In this document: one piece after another, positions 6,599 to 14,718 of the stretch | Layout: every line of letters starts with the position of its first letter | Numbering within the stretch: the stretch's first letter is position 1 | NCBI GenBank assembly: GCA_027382625.1 | Contig: JAJKFJ010024419.1 | Coordinates: forward strand, 1 to 14,718 | Source of the DNA: Tetmemena sp. SeJ-2015 | Lineage: Eukaryota; Ciliophora; Spirotrichea; Sporadotrichida; Oxytrichidae | Direction: 5' to 3' | Length of the DNA stretch: 14,718 nucleotides | Program-made: the position numbers and the translations under genes | Notes under the pieces: model-generated | What the model was told of the DNA's origin: nothing | Database searches by the model: none | The model's input: only the letters and a program-made list of their open reading frames with translations

Positions 6599-9101
6599 AT
6601 GACGAAACATGACACAGGCAATTAAAACAATCACAAATGGAAAACAAAAGCCATCACTAGTCTGTAATGGCTGAGAGAGTTTATTTCAGATTCCTCTTTG
6701 GGTTAACACTACTCTGTATTCTTTCATAAGAGAAGGAGCTACTTCACTAGTTTATGTTGTGGGAGTGTGACTTGCATCCTCTATATTTTGCTAATTCTGT
6801 ATACTTTATTCAGATTAAAAGCCATATTTTCACTTGATGAATACAATGTTGTAGAGGAGTATAAACCTTTGAACATATCTCCCAGCTTATTAACAATTGA
6901 AACTTTTCTAGACACGAGTGAGCTGGTTATTTAGTTTGTAAGACCTTGGGAGAGCATTAACGACACTTGCAGTAATACTTACTCAAAGAATGTATCACTA
7001 ATTTCTCTCAACCCTAACAGCAATTTGACCTTCACCATGCTAGATGATTATACCAACTTAGAACCTAAGTGTAACATTACTATTGATAGCTAGCAGCATT
7101 TTCTGAAGTAACAATAACTCTTCAAAAACTTCACTATCATATTTCAATGCCAACAGTGTGCTTCAGAATTTTAAATTGCTATGACCTAATACTTTAAAAT
7201 ACCACATTTAATTATTGTTATACTTTGTGAACAGTGAGGGCCTATACAGTCATGCCTATGTTACTCAAGAAAATAGGTAGTTCAGACAAAAGACTGTGCA
7301 GCTCATCCCACTCATTATATTTATTTGATGTTTTAAATACGAGACACGCAGGATGTATTCCTTCTCAACCCATCCTATGTGCAAGTTATCAAAATATCAA
7401 TGCTCACCACTATCCAGAATCTCAACAACACAGACGAATCTCCACAAGTCACTGTCTATTTCATTTTATAAATGATAAATTATTTATTTCGGAGATAACG
7501 AAGTCTTGATCACTCTCACTCCTGTAACTATTTGGCAAGCTTTGAAAGATATAGGCGGCTTGCTAAAATATAGTTTATACAATTTAATAACATTATAGCT
7601 TAAAATTAGTTTAATTATAAATAAAATTTCATTTTATGTCAAAATGGATTTAAGAGAAGGCAGTCAATTGCTTTAAATTTGAGAATAATTTGAAAAATTA
7701 AGAGAGAATGGAATCTCATATTATTAATCCTTCTTCTACTTTTTAAAGTTAGCTTCTAGTTTAGCCGCATCTCTTGATATTGTAGATAATAAAGAAGAAT
7801 CACTAACCGAGAACTCTTCACTAAGGCTCCTTAGAAATCTTAAACTGCGTCCGTCTATCATGAACATTACTCTCAAAGGCAAGCTGGTGAAACAGTCTCA
7901 CCTCTCTGAGGCAGGTGAAGACTTCTACCTTTGTTTAACCTTATTTCACTAATGACGTAGTTTGCTTTTGAAGAATCTAACTGAGAGAGCTAAAAAGTTC
8001 CTAGCTGCAAGGAGCAACTCAGCAGCACTCAGTCTATCATCTTGTGTCGGCGAGTTCTGCTATGGCCTTGAAGTTGTTCTCTGTATCATATCGGAGAACC
8101 TTGTCTATCTAACGCCACCTCTAGTAGTGAGTATTATATTGAAATTTTAATTTATAGAAAATAAAAATTTCTGAGGATAATTTTTTCATTTTATCTTTGC
8201 AGCTAGAGAGTGAAAGAGGTCAGGTTAAATTTCAAAGTGAAGACACAAATTATAAATTTTGATATTTGTATTTGTGACTTCGAGAGCATCTTTTTTTTAG
8301 GAAGGCCATTGTCACTTCAATTCTAACCAAATAACCAAAAGCTAAATTACTTACTTGATACCATTAATAAAATATTTATACCTTTAAAAGATATAACTCT
8401 TGTTATATTTGCTATCGTTGATATTTTTCTATGCAATATTTGCAAACTGCTGTCATTCCAGGAAATTCTAACAGAGTCTTAAAAGACACTACTTTAAACG
8501 CAAAAGACACTATGGACAACAAAGATTTAATGAGAGAGAAAACTACAAGCATAAAGGTAGGAAACAAACTGAAGGCATTTAGTCTATTATAGAATAACAA
8601 GAGGAATCAAAGCGATAATCTAAGGAAATGTCCTTTTAAATTGACTAAATAGATTCAGAACGAGCTACTCTAATTGGCAAAGAATAATCAAATGAAGAAG
8701 AAGATTATGATAACAGTAGCAGTGATTCAGAGGATGACTTAGAGCTAGAGTTGAAAGACTTACCCAAGAAACAAAGATAAATTAAGAAGAAACAGCAAAT
8801 GGAGGAGTTCACTCGCTTCTTCAGCTTTGAGAATTACATGGATCTCAACAGAAGAGTAAGGGATTTAGAATCACAGCTAGAAAAATAGGGACTACTACAG
8901 ATTAAGCCAAGCAAAAAATAAAGTCGTCCTCAATCGAAACATCAATCTTAGCAAAATTTGACTCAATTCAAAGACTAGACATCGATCAGTAAACATAATA
9001 TAGACGAGCTCTCTAACTAACTTGCCAATTAAAATAATTCTAATATGCTTTTGAATAATCACTCATCTCAATAAAGATAAAGCCTTCTTGAAGAAGACTG
9101 A
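6599..9101 (+). CDS. Ciliate two-TM membrane protein, interrupted by four IESs
   Basis: From ATG 6599 to TGA 9099-9101, removing 31, 20, 28 and 804 nt gives 540 codons (539 aa). Retained segments are 6599-7195, 7227-7319, 7340-7462, 7491-7571 and 8376-9101. The first membrane helix is at about residues 57-75 (CILYILLILYTLF). It is followed by a presumed lumenal or extracellular domain with several N-glycosylation sequons (NLT, NVS, NIT, NFT, NNT) and Cys residues. Then come the segment TIWQALKDIGGLL and the second helix at about 304-322 (LLLYLLSLIFFYAIF). The cytoplasmic tail is very basic at first, then an acidic Ser/Asp/Glu run, a predicted coiled coil and a Gln/Asn-rich end. The design, two helices with a conserved xxIGG before the second, resembles a large unnamed family of ciliate membrane proteins; that assignment is from memory and the function is unknown. 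The fourth IES contains another gene. Confidence 0.82.
7189..7219. other. 31-nt IES (pointer ATACTTT)
   Basis: ATACTTT repeats at 7189-7195 and 7220-7226 around an A/T-rich body without GT-AG ends. Removing 31 nt deletes a frame shift in the two-TM gene, joining AMTQYF to VNSEGLY. Confidence 0.85.
7317..7336. other. 20-nt IES (pointer ATA)
   Basis: ATA occurs at 7317-7319 and 7337-7339. Removing 20 nt joins QLIPLII to RDTQDVF in the two-TM gene. The frame requires a deletion of this size class here, but with a 3-bp pointer the exact ends are uncertain; a TTT-bounded 11-nt deletion also fits. Confidence 0.65.
7457..7484. other. 28-nt IES (pointer TATTTC)
   Basis: TATTTC repeats at 7457-7462 and 7485-7490 around an A/T-rich body. 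Removing 28 nt joins PQVTVYF to GDNEVLITLT in the two-TM gene and restores the frame. Confidence 0.85.
7644..8262 (+). CDS. Small unknown protein nested inside a large IES
   Basis: The frame starts at ATG 7644 and ends at TGA 8260-8262. Two in-frame TGAs (7680 and 7953) disappear when stretches bounded by direct repeats (48 and 36 nt) are removed. A 76-nt intron with GTGAGT donor and TTTGCAG end (8127-8202) joins two phase-0 ends. The result is 153 codons (152 aa). The protein is helix-rich, with an aromatic N-terminal segment (SYYQSFFYFLKLASSLAASL), a basic middle (ERAKKFLAARSN) and a hydrophobic stretch (LEVVLCIISENLVYL) before a short charged tail. I do not recognise it; a faint likeness to peroxin-11 proteins is not enough for a call. 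It lies entirely within the 804-nt IES of the two-TM gene, so it should be excised from that gene's macronuclear copy. Whether it survives on its own chromosome or is germline-limited cannot be told here. Confidence 0.65.
7650..7697. other. 48-nt IES within the nested gene (pointer TTAAGAGA)
   Basis: TTAAGAGA repeats at 7650-7657 and 7698-7705. Removing 48 nt eliminates the in-frame TGA at 7680-7682 and joins MDLRE to NGISYY. An 8-bp repeat at a multiple-of-three distance exactly spanning a TGA is unlikely by chance. Confidence 0.75.
7929..7964. other. 36-nt IES within the nested gene (pointer CTTT)
   Basis: CTTT repeats at 7929-7932 and 7965-7968. Removing 36 nt eliminates the in-frame TGA at 7953-7955 and joins AGEDFYL to LKNLTERAKK without changing the frame. 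Confidence 0.65.
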
Positions 9102-9458
9102 ACTTAAAAATCAGAAATCAAATATGAAAATGTGACTTAGTTAATGTTTATTCCAATCTTAATGTATATAATCACTCTTCGATTATTTAATATCATGAAA
9201 TTCCAAATCACATCGAAATTAAAGCAAACTTAATCTGACTTATGTTGTTCTTAATTAATTCTACTTAAATTTCTTTTTGCTTTAATTAATTATTTAATGT
9301 AAAATAGATATAATATTCTTCATTTATAACTAAAGAATATTTCTCTCTTAAAATTGCTACTAAATTTATTCTTTTAAAAATGCTCTCTACATTTTAATTT
9401 TAAAATTCATTTTTATGATAATAAGCGGAAAAGTGAAATAATAATTGTCATCTTAGGA
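9102..9458. other. AT-rich intergenic spacer
   Basis: About 357 bp between the two-TM gene and the uridine kinase gene. It is A/T-rich, with no coding frame, repeat array or recognisable regulatory motif seen. It should contain the 3' end of the first gene and the promoter of the second. Confidence 0.55.
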
Positions 9459-10561
9459 ATGGAAACTTTGCTAAACCTAAACAAGCAGCTATAAGAGCTA
9501 GCAGGAGATGAAGAGGGCTTGAAAAAGCAGATTCAGGAGCAGGAGGAAAAGCTAAAACAGTCCTCTTTGAACCCTATTGCTGAAGAGAATGATGAAGCAA
9601 ACAAGCCCAGCAAGGAGAAGAAGACTCAAGCCAGACAAGGAGTTTCCCAAGGAGGCTTCGACCCTCATTTCTATTCACCTCAAGTCCATATTGGCAGAAG
9701 CCTACAAACTCATGGTGATTTATTCGGCATGAATCCTCAGCCAGTTAAGCCTTTCATCCTCGGAGTAACATCACCTATAATTCATCAATTTACTTTAGAT
9801 ATGTGGCGGTCCCAGCAGTGGTAAATCTACTGTTGCCAACATGATCAAGAGCAAACTCAAGAACTAACCACAGATTCTCAACTTGATGGACTTCTACCTG
9901 CCTTTGAGAGGCAATATGAGAAGGAGAAGCTCCTTTGACTAGAAAGATAAGGAAGCTGATGAGGCATAAATTCAATAGGAGATCACTGAAATAGAGAGAC
10001 ACTATGATTTCGATAATCCCACTGCCATTGATTGGGACCTTCTTATTGTAAGATTCAATATCTTTTCTCAAAGCTATATAGAAAGGAATTGAATTGCTTA
10101 TTGAGGGAAAGCCATTCAATAAGCCTCTTTATGATGAGCACCTTAAAGTAAGAGAAGAGAAGACTGAAAGAATAATACCCTCTAACTTGATCATCCTAGA
10201 GGGCCATTTGATTTTCACAAACCAGAAGTTGATGGATCTACTTGACTTGAAAGTATTCATTGAAACAGATGATGATGTGAGACTATCAAGAAGAGTGATG
10301 AAGATGTCCAAGAAGGGTACACTCACCAACTTGCAGGATTTGCTTTATAAATACGAGAAGTAGATTAAACCCGCTTACGAGAAGTGGATTGAACCCTCCA
10401 AGAAATACGCAGACATCATTATTCCAAACTATGGCTTCAGCCTCGACAAGATGGATGTGGATGACATCATGATTCCTATTCCTGCAGTTGAATTAATCAT
10501 TAAGCAAGTAGAGACACAATCTAATGCAGACAAGAGAAAAGTTCAAAAACTTTATCTTTGA
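9459..10561 (+). CDS. Uridine kinase / uridine-cytidine kinase-like protein, three exons
   Basis: Exons 9459-9764, 9799-10047 and 10082-10561 join through two 34-nt introns (GTAAC...TTTAG and GTAAG...ATAG) to 345 codons (344 aa), stop TGA 10559-10561. The first 90 or so residues are a charged, Gln/Glu-rich extension. The kinase domain starts at FILGICGGPSSGKST, whose P-loop GGPSSGKS is at about residues 105-112. It continues with MDFYLPL, HYDFDNPTAIDWDLLI, IILEGHLIF, KVFIETDDDVRLSRR and IEPSKKYADIIIP, all in family order. The family phosphorylates uridine and cytidine to the monophosphates in pyrimidine salvage. Oddities: the usual D-S-F-Y substrate motif reads MDFY, one residue short, and the R-D-x-x-E-R-G-R stretch after RLSRR is replaced by KMSKKGTLTN. 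Activity is therefore uncertain. The first intron could also be a TA-bounded IES, which would change one residue (Val for Ile). Confidence 0.9.
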
Positions 10562-10708
10562 AGAAACCAATATCCCACATAATTAACACAAGAAGACTAT
10601 TTATTCAATATTTTTTTAAAACTTGTTCAAGCAACTTTGTCAAGAAAGGATTATATGGCAACAGTTTGAGTTTTCTAAATTTAAATTCAAAATTTTAATT
10701 TAATTCCA

Positions 10709-12639
10709 ATGGAGAGATCAAGGAGTTTTGCAGGCTTGCAAAAACAAGCCATCCATCTTTCAAAGTTATTTATATTTATCTACCTTAGAACAGAAATATG
10801 TTTTAATCACTGGAAGTAGAAGACTATGATTCTAACTAGCTAAAAAGAGATAATGAGCTCTACCTTCAACAAAAATCAGGTTCTTTCGTAGTTTAAAACC
10901 CTCACAATAATTAAAGTTTATTAAGACCAAGTTAAAATAATGGAACTAGAAGCTTTGATAGATAGAGCAGCAATGGAAGAAGTTAAGATCACTAAGTACT
11001 CTCCAAAAGAAGTCTGATTAATATTACTGATATGTAGAACTAACTAAAGCAAAGCCAACAATAGTCAACAGAATTTAACTAGTATCTGCTAACTAATAGT
11101 TCCCTGTGCTTGTCAGATAATAATTAGATTTACTTGAGTGGAAGTACAGGTTCAATTACTCTATTGGATGATCCTCTTTTGAACGAGTCTTTGATCAAAC
11201 TAGAGTAGCAATATACCTAATATCCTTCTTTTAACCAAAGTTCCCATACCTCTTTTGAGGATATAGAAAACTAATTGCACATGCTTGACTAAAAAAGAGC
11301 TCGCTAATCTGAGAGAGAAGAACAACTTGTGGAAATGACAAAAAAGTTGAGACTTAAGGCAAATGAACTTAAAAAGAAAGAAGACTTACTAAAAACTAAG
11401 TAGAAAGCTGTTCAGGAAAGGGAACTACTCTGGCAATAACAGAAAGATGAAATCAAGGCCAAAGAGACCAAATAAAAGTAATCAATTTCAGAGAATAGTG
11501 CCAAGATGGAGTAGGTAAGCTTGAAGGAACAAAGGCTTGCTGAAAAGTAAAAGTAAGTGAAGGATTTAGAGAAACAACTCAAAACTAAAATCGGTGAGTA
11601 TGGAGAGAGATCTAAAGAACTCAACTCAATCGTCTCTGATTTCAACAATGAGAAGGACGAATTTGATCTCTTCATCATATCCTAGTAAGATGATAGAACT
11701 TCTTCAGCAAAAGAAATTGAAAGACTTAAGGCAGTCCTGCAAAAAGAGAACGAAAGGCAGTAAGATCTTACCACGACCAACAATCAAATCGATAAACAAA
11801 TTAAATAATAAGAGGAGAGCATGACTAAGAGAACTGAGGAGCTTGAATATAGAAATAAGAAACTTCAAAGAGATAAATAGTGGCAAAGGGAGAAAGCCTA
11901 AGAAATTGAAATTTGGCGTCGAGAGTGTGCCAAAGAAGAGGAGGAAATAAATTAACTGCGGCTTCAAATCGGCAGAAGAAAGGACATGGTCAATAAGAAG
12001 GAGTTGAATATATTAGAGTGGGCCAAGAGAAACTACTCAGAGAGATAGTCAATCGATCAAGAAAAAGAGAGTTTAGATCAAATGAAGGAGAAACTGGAAG
12101 GAGAGGAGGGAGACTTGCATGATAAACTAAGAAGACTCAAAAAAAGAGAATTTGAGGAACTAGCCAAGAAATCGAAGGTGATAGATACCAAAAACGAACT
12201 ACTTAAGAAACTGAAAGGAGAAGAGGTATAATTTACTACTGAATGTACTAGGCTTGAGTTAGAGATTCAGTAAATGGATGTAATGATTAAAAACCATATG
12301 GATATGAAGGAATCCCTCGATCTTAAGATGCTTGGATTGGAACTAGGTGAGGAAATGTGGCATAAAAAGCAAGAAGAGCACCAAAGGTTTATTGCTTCAG
12401 AGAAGCAAAGACTCGATGATCTTGAAGCCAGGCTTAAGCAGAGGGAGACTCACGCAAGGTCACAGAGCAGAGAATTAAGTGAACAGAGGAAGAGTAGCAG
12501 GTAGAACAATAATTTCTCAAGCTGGAAGAAATCTAGGGGAAAGGTTGCTGCTAGCATGAACAGCTTAAAATTTACAAACCAAATTAATCCAGCCTCTAGT
12601 TTAGGTAACAAAGAGAATTAATTTTATAACTTCTAATGA
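10709..12639 (+). CDS. Long coiled-coil protein (635 aa) with one IES near the N-terminus
   Basis: With TAA/TAG as Gln, one frame runs from 10798 to TGA 12637-12639. A separate short frame starting at ATG 10709 (MERSRSFAGLQKQ) joins it when a 23-nt stretch with ATCT ends is removed, giving 636 codons. The first 170 or so residues are polar and Ser/Asn/Gln-rich. From about residue 175 to 575 the sequence is almost continuous Lys/Glu/Gln/Leu heptad-like coiled coil (for example MTKKLRLKANELKKKEDLL, LEARLKQRETHARSQSREL). The tail is basic and Ser-rich. Such proteins are typically structural, for instance in basal bodies, cortex or transport scaffolds, but no specific family is recognisable. It begins 147 bp after the uridine kinase stop. 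The N-terminal exon is inferred; translation from ATG 10798 alone is the fallback. Confidence 0.85.
10755..10777. other. 23-nt IES (pointer ATCT)
   Basis: ATCT repeats at 10755-10758 and 10778-10781 around an A/T-rich body. Removing 23 nt fuses LQKQAIHL to PQNRNMFQSLE, attaching a good N-terminus to the coiled-coil frame. The only GT-AG pair nearby removes 24 nt and would not correct the frame. Confidence 0.7.
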
Positions 12640-12724
12640 TTTAAAGCAAGAGGTTTTCTAGTAGCTTGAGAGTTTTAGCATAGAGTTATCAATGATTAGA
12701 TGAGGAAGTAAAAAGATAATAAAA

Positions 12725-14166
12725 ATGAAAAGGAATAGTTCTGTCTAGCAAGTATTATAAACTTCTAAACATGAGATGTCTTTGGAACTGCCCCCTCTTT
12801 TTGAAATCAATGGATCTAATAACTCAGTCAATCACACAAAGCTGAGTGAGTTAAAATAGAAGTAGTTAGAGAAATCAATCCATCAGTCTTTTTACAAAAG
12901 AAACAACAGCTCATCAGGGCTTATTTCATCAGTCAAGAGAGCTTCTTAATCAAGCAACCTTAAAAATAAAAGTAAAAATAACTCTAAAGAAGAGGAAACA
13001 CTTGATATTTCAGAAGATGATGAAAAAGCTGCGGATATAATGCAAATGGACGCATTTAAACCTTATGTTGAGGCTGAGCCTGGCAAGAAGCCAAGAATAT
13101 TGTGCAAAGGCTTTAACACTGAAACAAGACGAGCGATTAAGTTGCATCTCAAGAAACAAGCAAATATTCTCTGTTCAATGACCATTTAAAGAGTAAGTAA
13201 ATTCTTCCTCATTTATTAATTGTAGGGTCATATTTCAAAGTATGGTCTCAACTCAACTCTCAAACCGATTGAAGATATTCACGATGGCAGAAGATATGAG
13301 GACCAGCCACTTGTAAGCACTTATTTTAACTTAAATTTTTAAGGAAGACAGATTGAGGTTACTCGCCCATGAAAGGAATCAACAAAATCTAAGAGTCATT
13401 CTTAAGGCAAACAAGTTAGACTTCAAAAGCAAACGTTTATCTCAGAACATTGAACTAAAGGCTTTGAAAGATTGGTATAAAGACAGGAAAGTAAACTAGT
13501 CAAGTGCCTACTTAGGTGCTAACCTGAACCACCATCATACTTAATCTGCTTTTCTATTTGCACCTCAACACTAGTCTCAAAATATTTAAAGGTTTCATTA
13601 GAACAGTTCTGACACAAATCTAGATCTAATTTAAGCAAGCCCTATCAAACTGTAGTTCCCTATGTTTAAATTTATAATAAATATTTCCCTGATATATCTT
13701 AGAGCAAATTGTAATAAGATCTCAAAGAGTCACAGTAAAATAAATCCAGATCAAAATTTTAGACTACCAAAGAATATGGACAAATATTCTAATGTAAGGA
13801 ACTTTTTAAAGCTAAATTCTTGTAGTAACTTCAATTCAGAGTGGAGATGATTAGTCAAATATGAGTTCCTCTAGATCAATTGCTAGGTTACTGCAATTTA
13901 ATAATCACAAAAGAAATTCACAAAAATTACAAAATAGTAGTCCATTATTTATACAAGGAAGCTAACAAAAGCCAGATAACCGTAAATCCAGTGAAAGCAA
14001 GTCTCTCAAAAATTTACTCACTGAGTGCTCAGATTTCTTAAGTAAGAATCAAAGATAGACGAGATAGCTTAACAAAGTTCATGAGGAGTACTTACAATAC
14101 AACTCAAAAATTACTCTCCAAAACTAAACTATCTAGAAGTTCAACTCAGAAATATCTAATCTTTGA
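12725..14166 (+). CDS. Unknown basic protein, two small introns and two candidate IESs
   Basis: ATG 12725 is the first Met after an in-frame TGA at 12701. Introns 13193-13225 (GTAAGT...TTGTAG, 33 nt) and 13313-13343 (GTAAGC...TTTAAG, 31 nt) are phase 0. Removing two further 29-nt stretches with direct-repeat ends (13656-13684 and 13823-13851) joins everything into 440 codons (439 aa) ending at TGA 14164-14166. The N-terminal third is Ser/Asn/Lys-rich. The most conserved-looking part is residues 100-230 (KKPRILCKGFNTETRRAIK, DIHDGRRYEDQPLEDRLRL, ALKDWYKDRK). The C-terminal third is Gln/Ser/Asn-rich with a possible short coiled coil. No family is recognised. Without the IESs the protein would stop at TGA 13848-13850 (353 aa), leaving a coding-like frame from 13861 unexplained; this is why the longer model is preferred. 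It starts only 85 bp after the previous stop. Confidence 0.7.
13656..13684. other. 29-nt IES (pointer TTCCCT)
   Basis: TTCCCT repeats at 13656-13661 and 13685-13690 around an A/T-rich body. Removal joins PIKLQFP to DISQSKLQQ in the unknown basic protein. The unexcised frame is also open for another 53 codons, so frame alone does not prove it; the 6-bp repeat and composition do most of the work. Confidence 0.65.
13823..13851. other. Candidate 29-nt IES (pointer TAGT)
   Basis: TAGT repeats at 13823-13826 and 13852-13855. After the TTCCCT excision, removing this stretch moves the frame into the coding-like segment beginning NMSSSRSIARLL. The body is not especially A/T-rich and the pointer is short, so this is the weakest join in the gene. 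Confidence 0.45.
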
Positions 14167-14394
14167 GAAGTGTTGCTACTTCTGATTTTAATATAGACAA
14201 TTAAACTCATCATTCAAAAAGTAATTTCATTTAATGATTCAGAATTTCTAAATGCCAAAATTAAAAAATCTAAAGCATTGATGTATGCATTCATGATTAA
14301 CATTATAAAATAATTTAGGTAAGCATCGTCGAGTAGGTTAGTTGAATCTTATCCTGGAATAAGCAGTCTACTACTGCTGCTCCACCCTAAAGCC

Positions 14395-14718
14395 TCATTC
14401 AATATCGTGGATTCTGAGGATGTTAGATTCATCAGGGGTTTCTTCTTAAATTAGACTCTGAGGTGGGAAGAGGTTGAGGAGTGTAAAGTCTCAAGTCTGC
14501 ATAGTTTCTCTTGTAATCAATCATCTTCTCAGCCTTAATTCCCATAAATTCTTTTATTGATAGATGATGACGATGATCCACGGCTTATTGAGGGAGTGTA
14601 AGTATTAATAACATTAAATTGGGTTTGCGTAGTAGAGATTGAGTGGTGATTAAGTCATTCACTCCTTATTATTATAACTTAAGATAAAAAGATATTTTAT
14701 TACACGTAGTTGCATTCA
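14395..14718 (-). CDS. 3' portion of an unknown minus-strand gene, open to the window edge
   Basis: Read on the minus strand, a frame without TGA enters at the right edge, passes a Met at 14545 and ends at TGA 14397-14395 once a 28-nt stretch with TTAGA ends is removed. The coding-like part includes GIKAEKMIDYKRNYADLRLY and SESNILRIHDIE. The segment nearest the edge (LLRKPNLMLLILTLPQQ) may include an undetected intron or IES, so the 5' structure is unknown. No family is recognised. It converges on the preceding plus-strand gene with about 228 bp of A/T-rich sequence between the stops. The plus strand here is also open but reads as Ser/Cys/Leu-rich antisense. Confidence 0.55.
14423..14450. other. 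28-nt IES (pointer TTAGA)
   Basis: TTAGA repeats at 14423-14427 and 14451-14455. Removing 28 nt eliminates a TGA and restores the minus-strand frame, joining PTSES to NILRIHDIE. The stretch contains a CCCC run, so a sequencing length error is the alternative. Confidence 0.6.

Larger units (their letters stand above)
7565..8368. other. 804-nt IES (pointer AAAATAT) carrying a nested gene
   Basis: AAAATAT repeats at 7565-7571 and 8369-8375. Removing 804 nt joins KDIGGLLKY directly to LYLQKIQ and the second membrane helix of the two-TM protein, exactly where that family design needs it. The flanks of this element (7572-7643 and 8263-8368) are A/T-rich, but its middle is GC-richer and codes for a separate small protein on the same strand. 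Confidence 0.8.

Noticed and set aside
7234..7509. Open frame of 91 codons on the plus strand
   Set aside because: It is an out-of-frame shadow of the two-TM gene; the correct frames in this stretch join through three pointer pairs.
7800..8130. Minus-strand coding or an inverted, scrambled segment
   Set aside because: Minus frames look coding in short pieces but contain TGAs that no repeat pair removes. The plus frame closes cleanly with two pointer pairs and one intron.
8412..8630. A plus frame through ATG 8512 and a minus frame at 8412-8600
   Set aside because: The frame running 8306-9101 without any TGA, with a membrane helix and basic tail, explains this DNA. I first considered a 38-nt GAT-bounded IES at 8613-8650, but it came from a miscounted base.
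12636..12695. Short frame starting at ATG 12636
   Set aside because: It overlaps the preceding stop codon by bases, ends at TGA within 20 codons and leaves no untranslated region; the next gene starts at 12725.
14167..14650. Plus-strand frame without TGA across the right end
   Set aside because: Its composition is Ser/Cys/Leu-rich, as expected for antisense. The minus strand reads as a normal charged protein and closes with a TTAGA pointer pair. The GTAAGT at 14599 on the plus strand is taken as chance.
1..14718. CRISPR arrays, tRNA or rRNA genes, transposons, telomere repeats
   Set aside because: None seen on either strand; the organism is a eukaryote and no C4A4/G4T4 repeats occur.

Overview
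The window looks like germline (micronuclear) DNA of a hypotrich or related spirotrich ciliate. TAA and TAG occur inside clearly conserved proteins where glutamine fits (the DnaJ homologue has four), and every gene ends at TGA. Most genes are also broken by short AT-rich stretches, generally 18-67 bp, each bounded by a direct repeat of 3-8 bp. Deleting one repeat copy plus the stretch between restores a single long frame. That is how internal eliminated sequences (IESs) and their pointers look in hypotrich micronuclear DNA. No telomere repeats and no transposon were seen.

Layout, left to right: (1) 33-1846 +, alpha-tubulin N-acetyltransferase-like gene, four exons; (2) 1847-2228, promoter interval with heat-shock elements; (3) 2229-3627 +, type I DnaJ co-chaperone with a C-terminal CaaX box; (4) 3628-4116, AT-rich spacer; (5) 6417-4117 -, unknown 709-residue coiled-coil protein split by five candidate IESs; (6) 6599-9101 +, 539-residue two-TM membrane protein split by four IESs. 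The last of these IESs, 804 nt, holds a complete small gene of its own (7644-8262 +) with its own IESs and intron; (7) 9459-10561 +, uridine kinase-like; (8) 10709-12639 +, 635-residue coiled-coil protein; (9) 12725-14166 +, unknown basic protein; (10) 14718-14395 -, 3' end of another gene.

The genes show no shared pathway. After macronuclear development they may lie on several separate chromosomes. Alpha-tubulin acetylation and the large coiled-coil proteins would suit a microtubule-rich ciliate cortex, but this is only suggestive. Introns are GT-AG and come in a short class (31-34 nt) and a long class (76-134 nt). The central result is the IES map, because six-frame translation alone shows most of these genes as unrelated fragments. 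All joins were made by eye and need a macronuclear sequence to confirm them.
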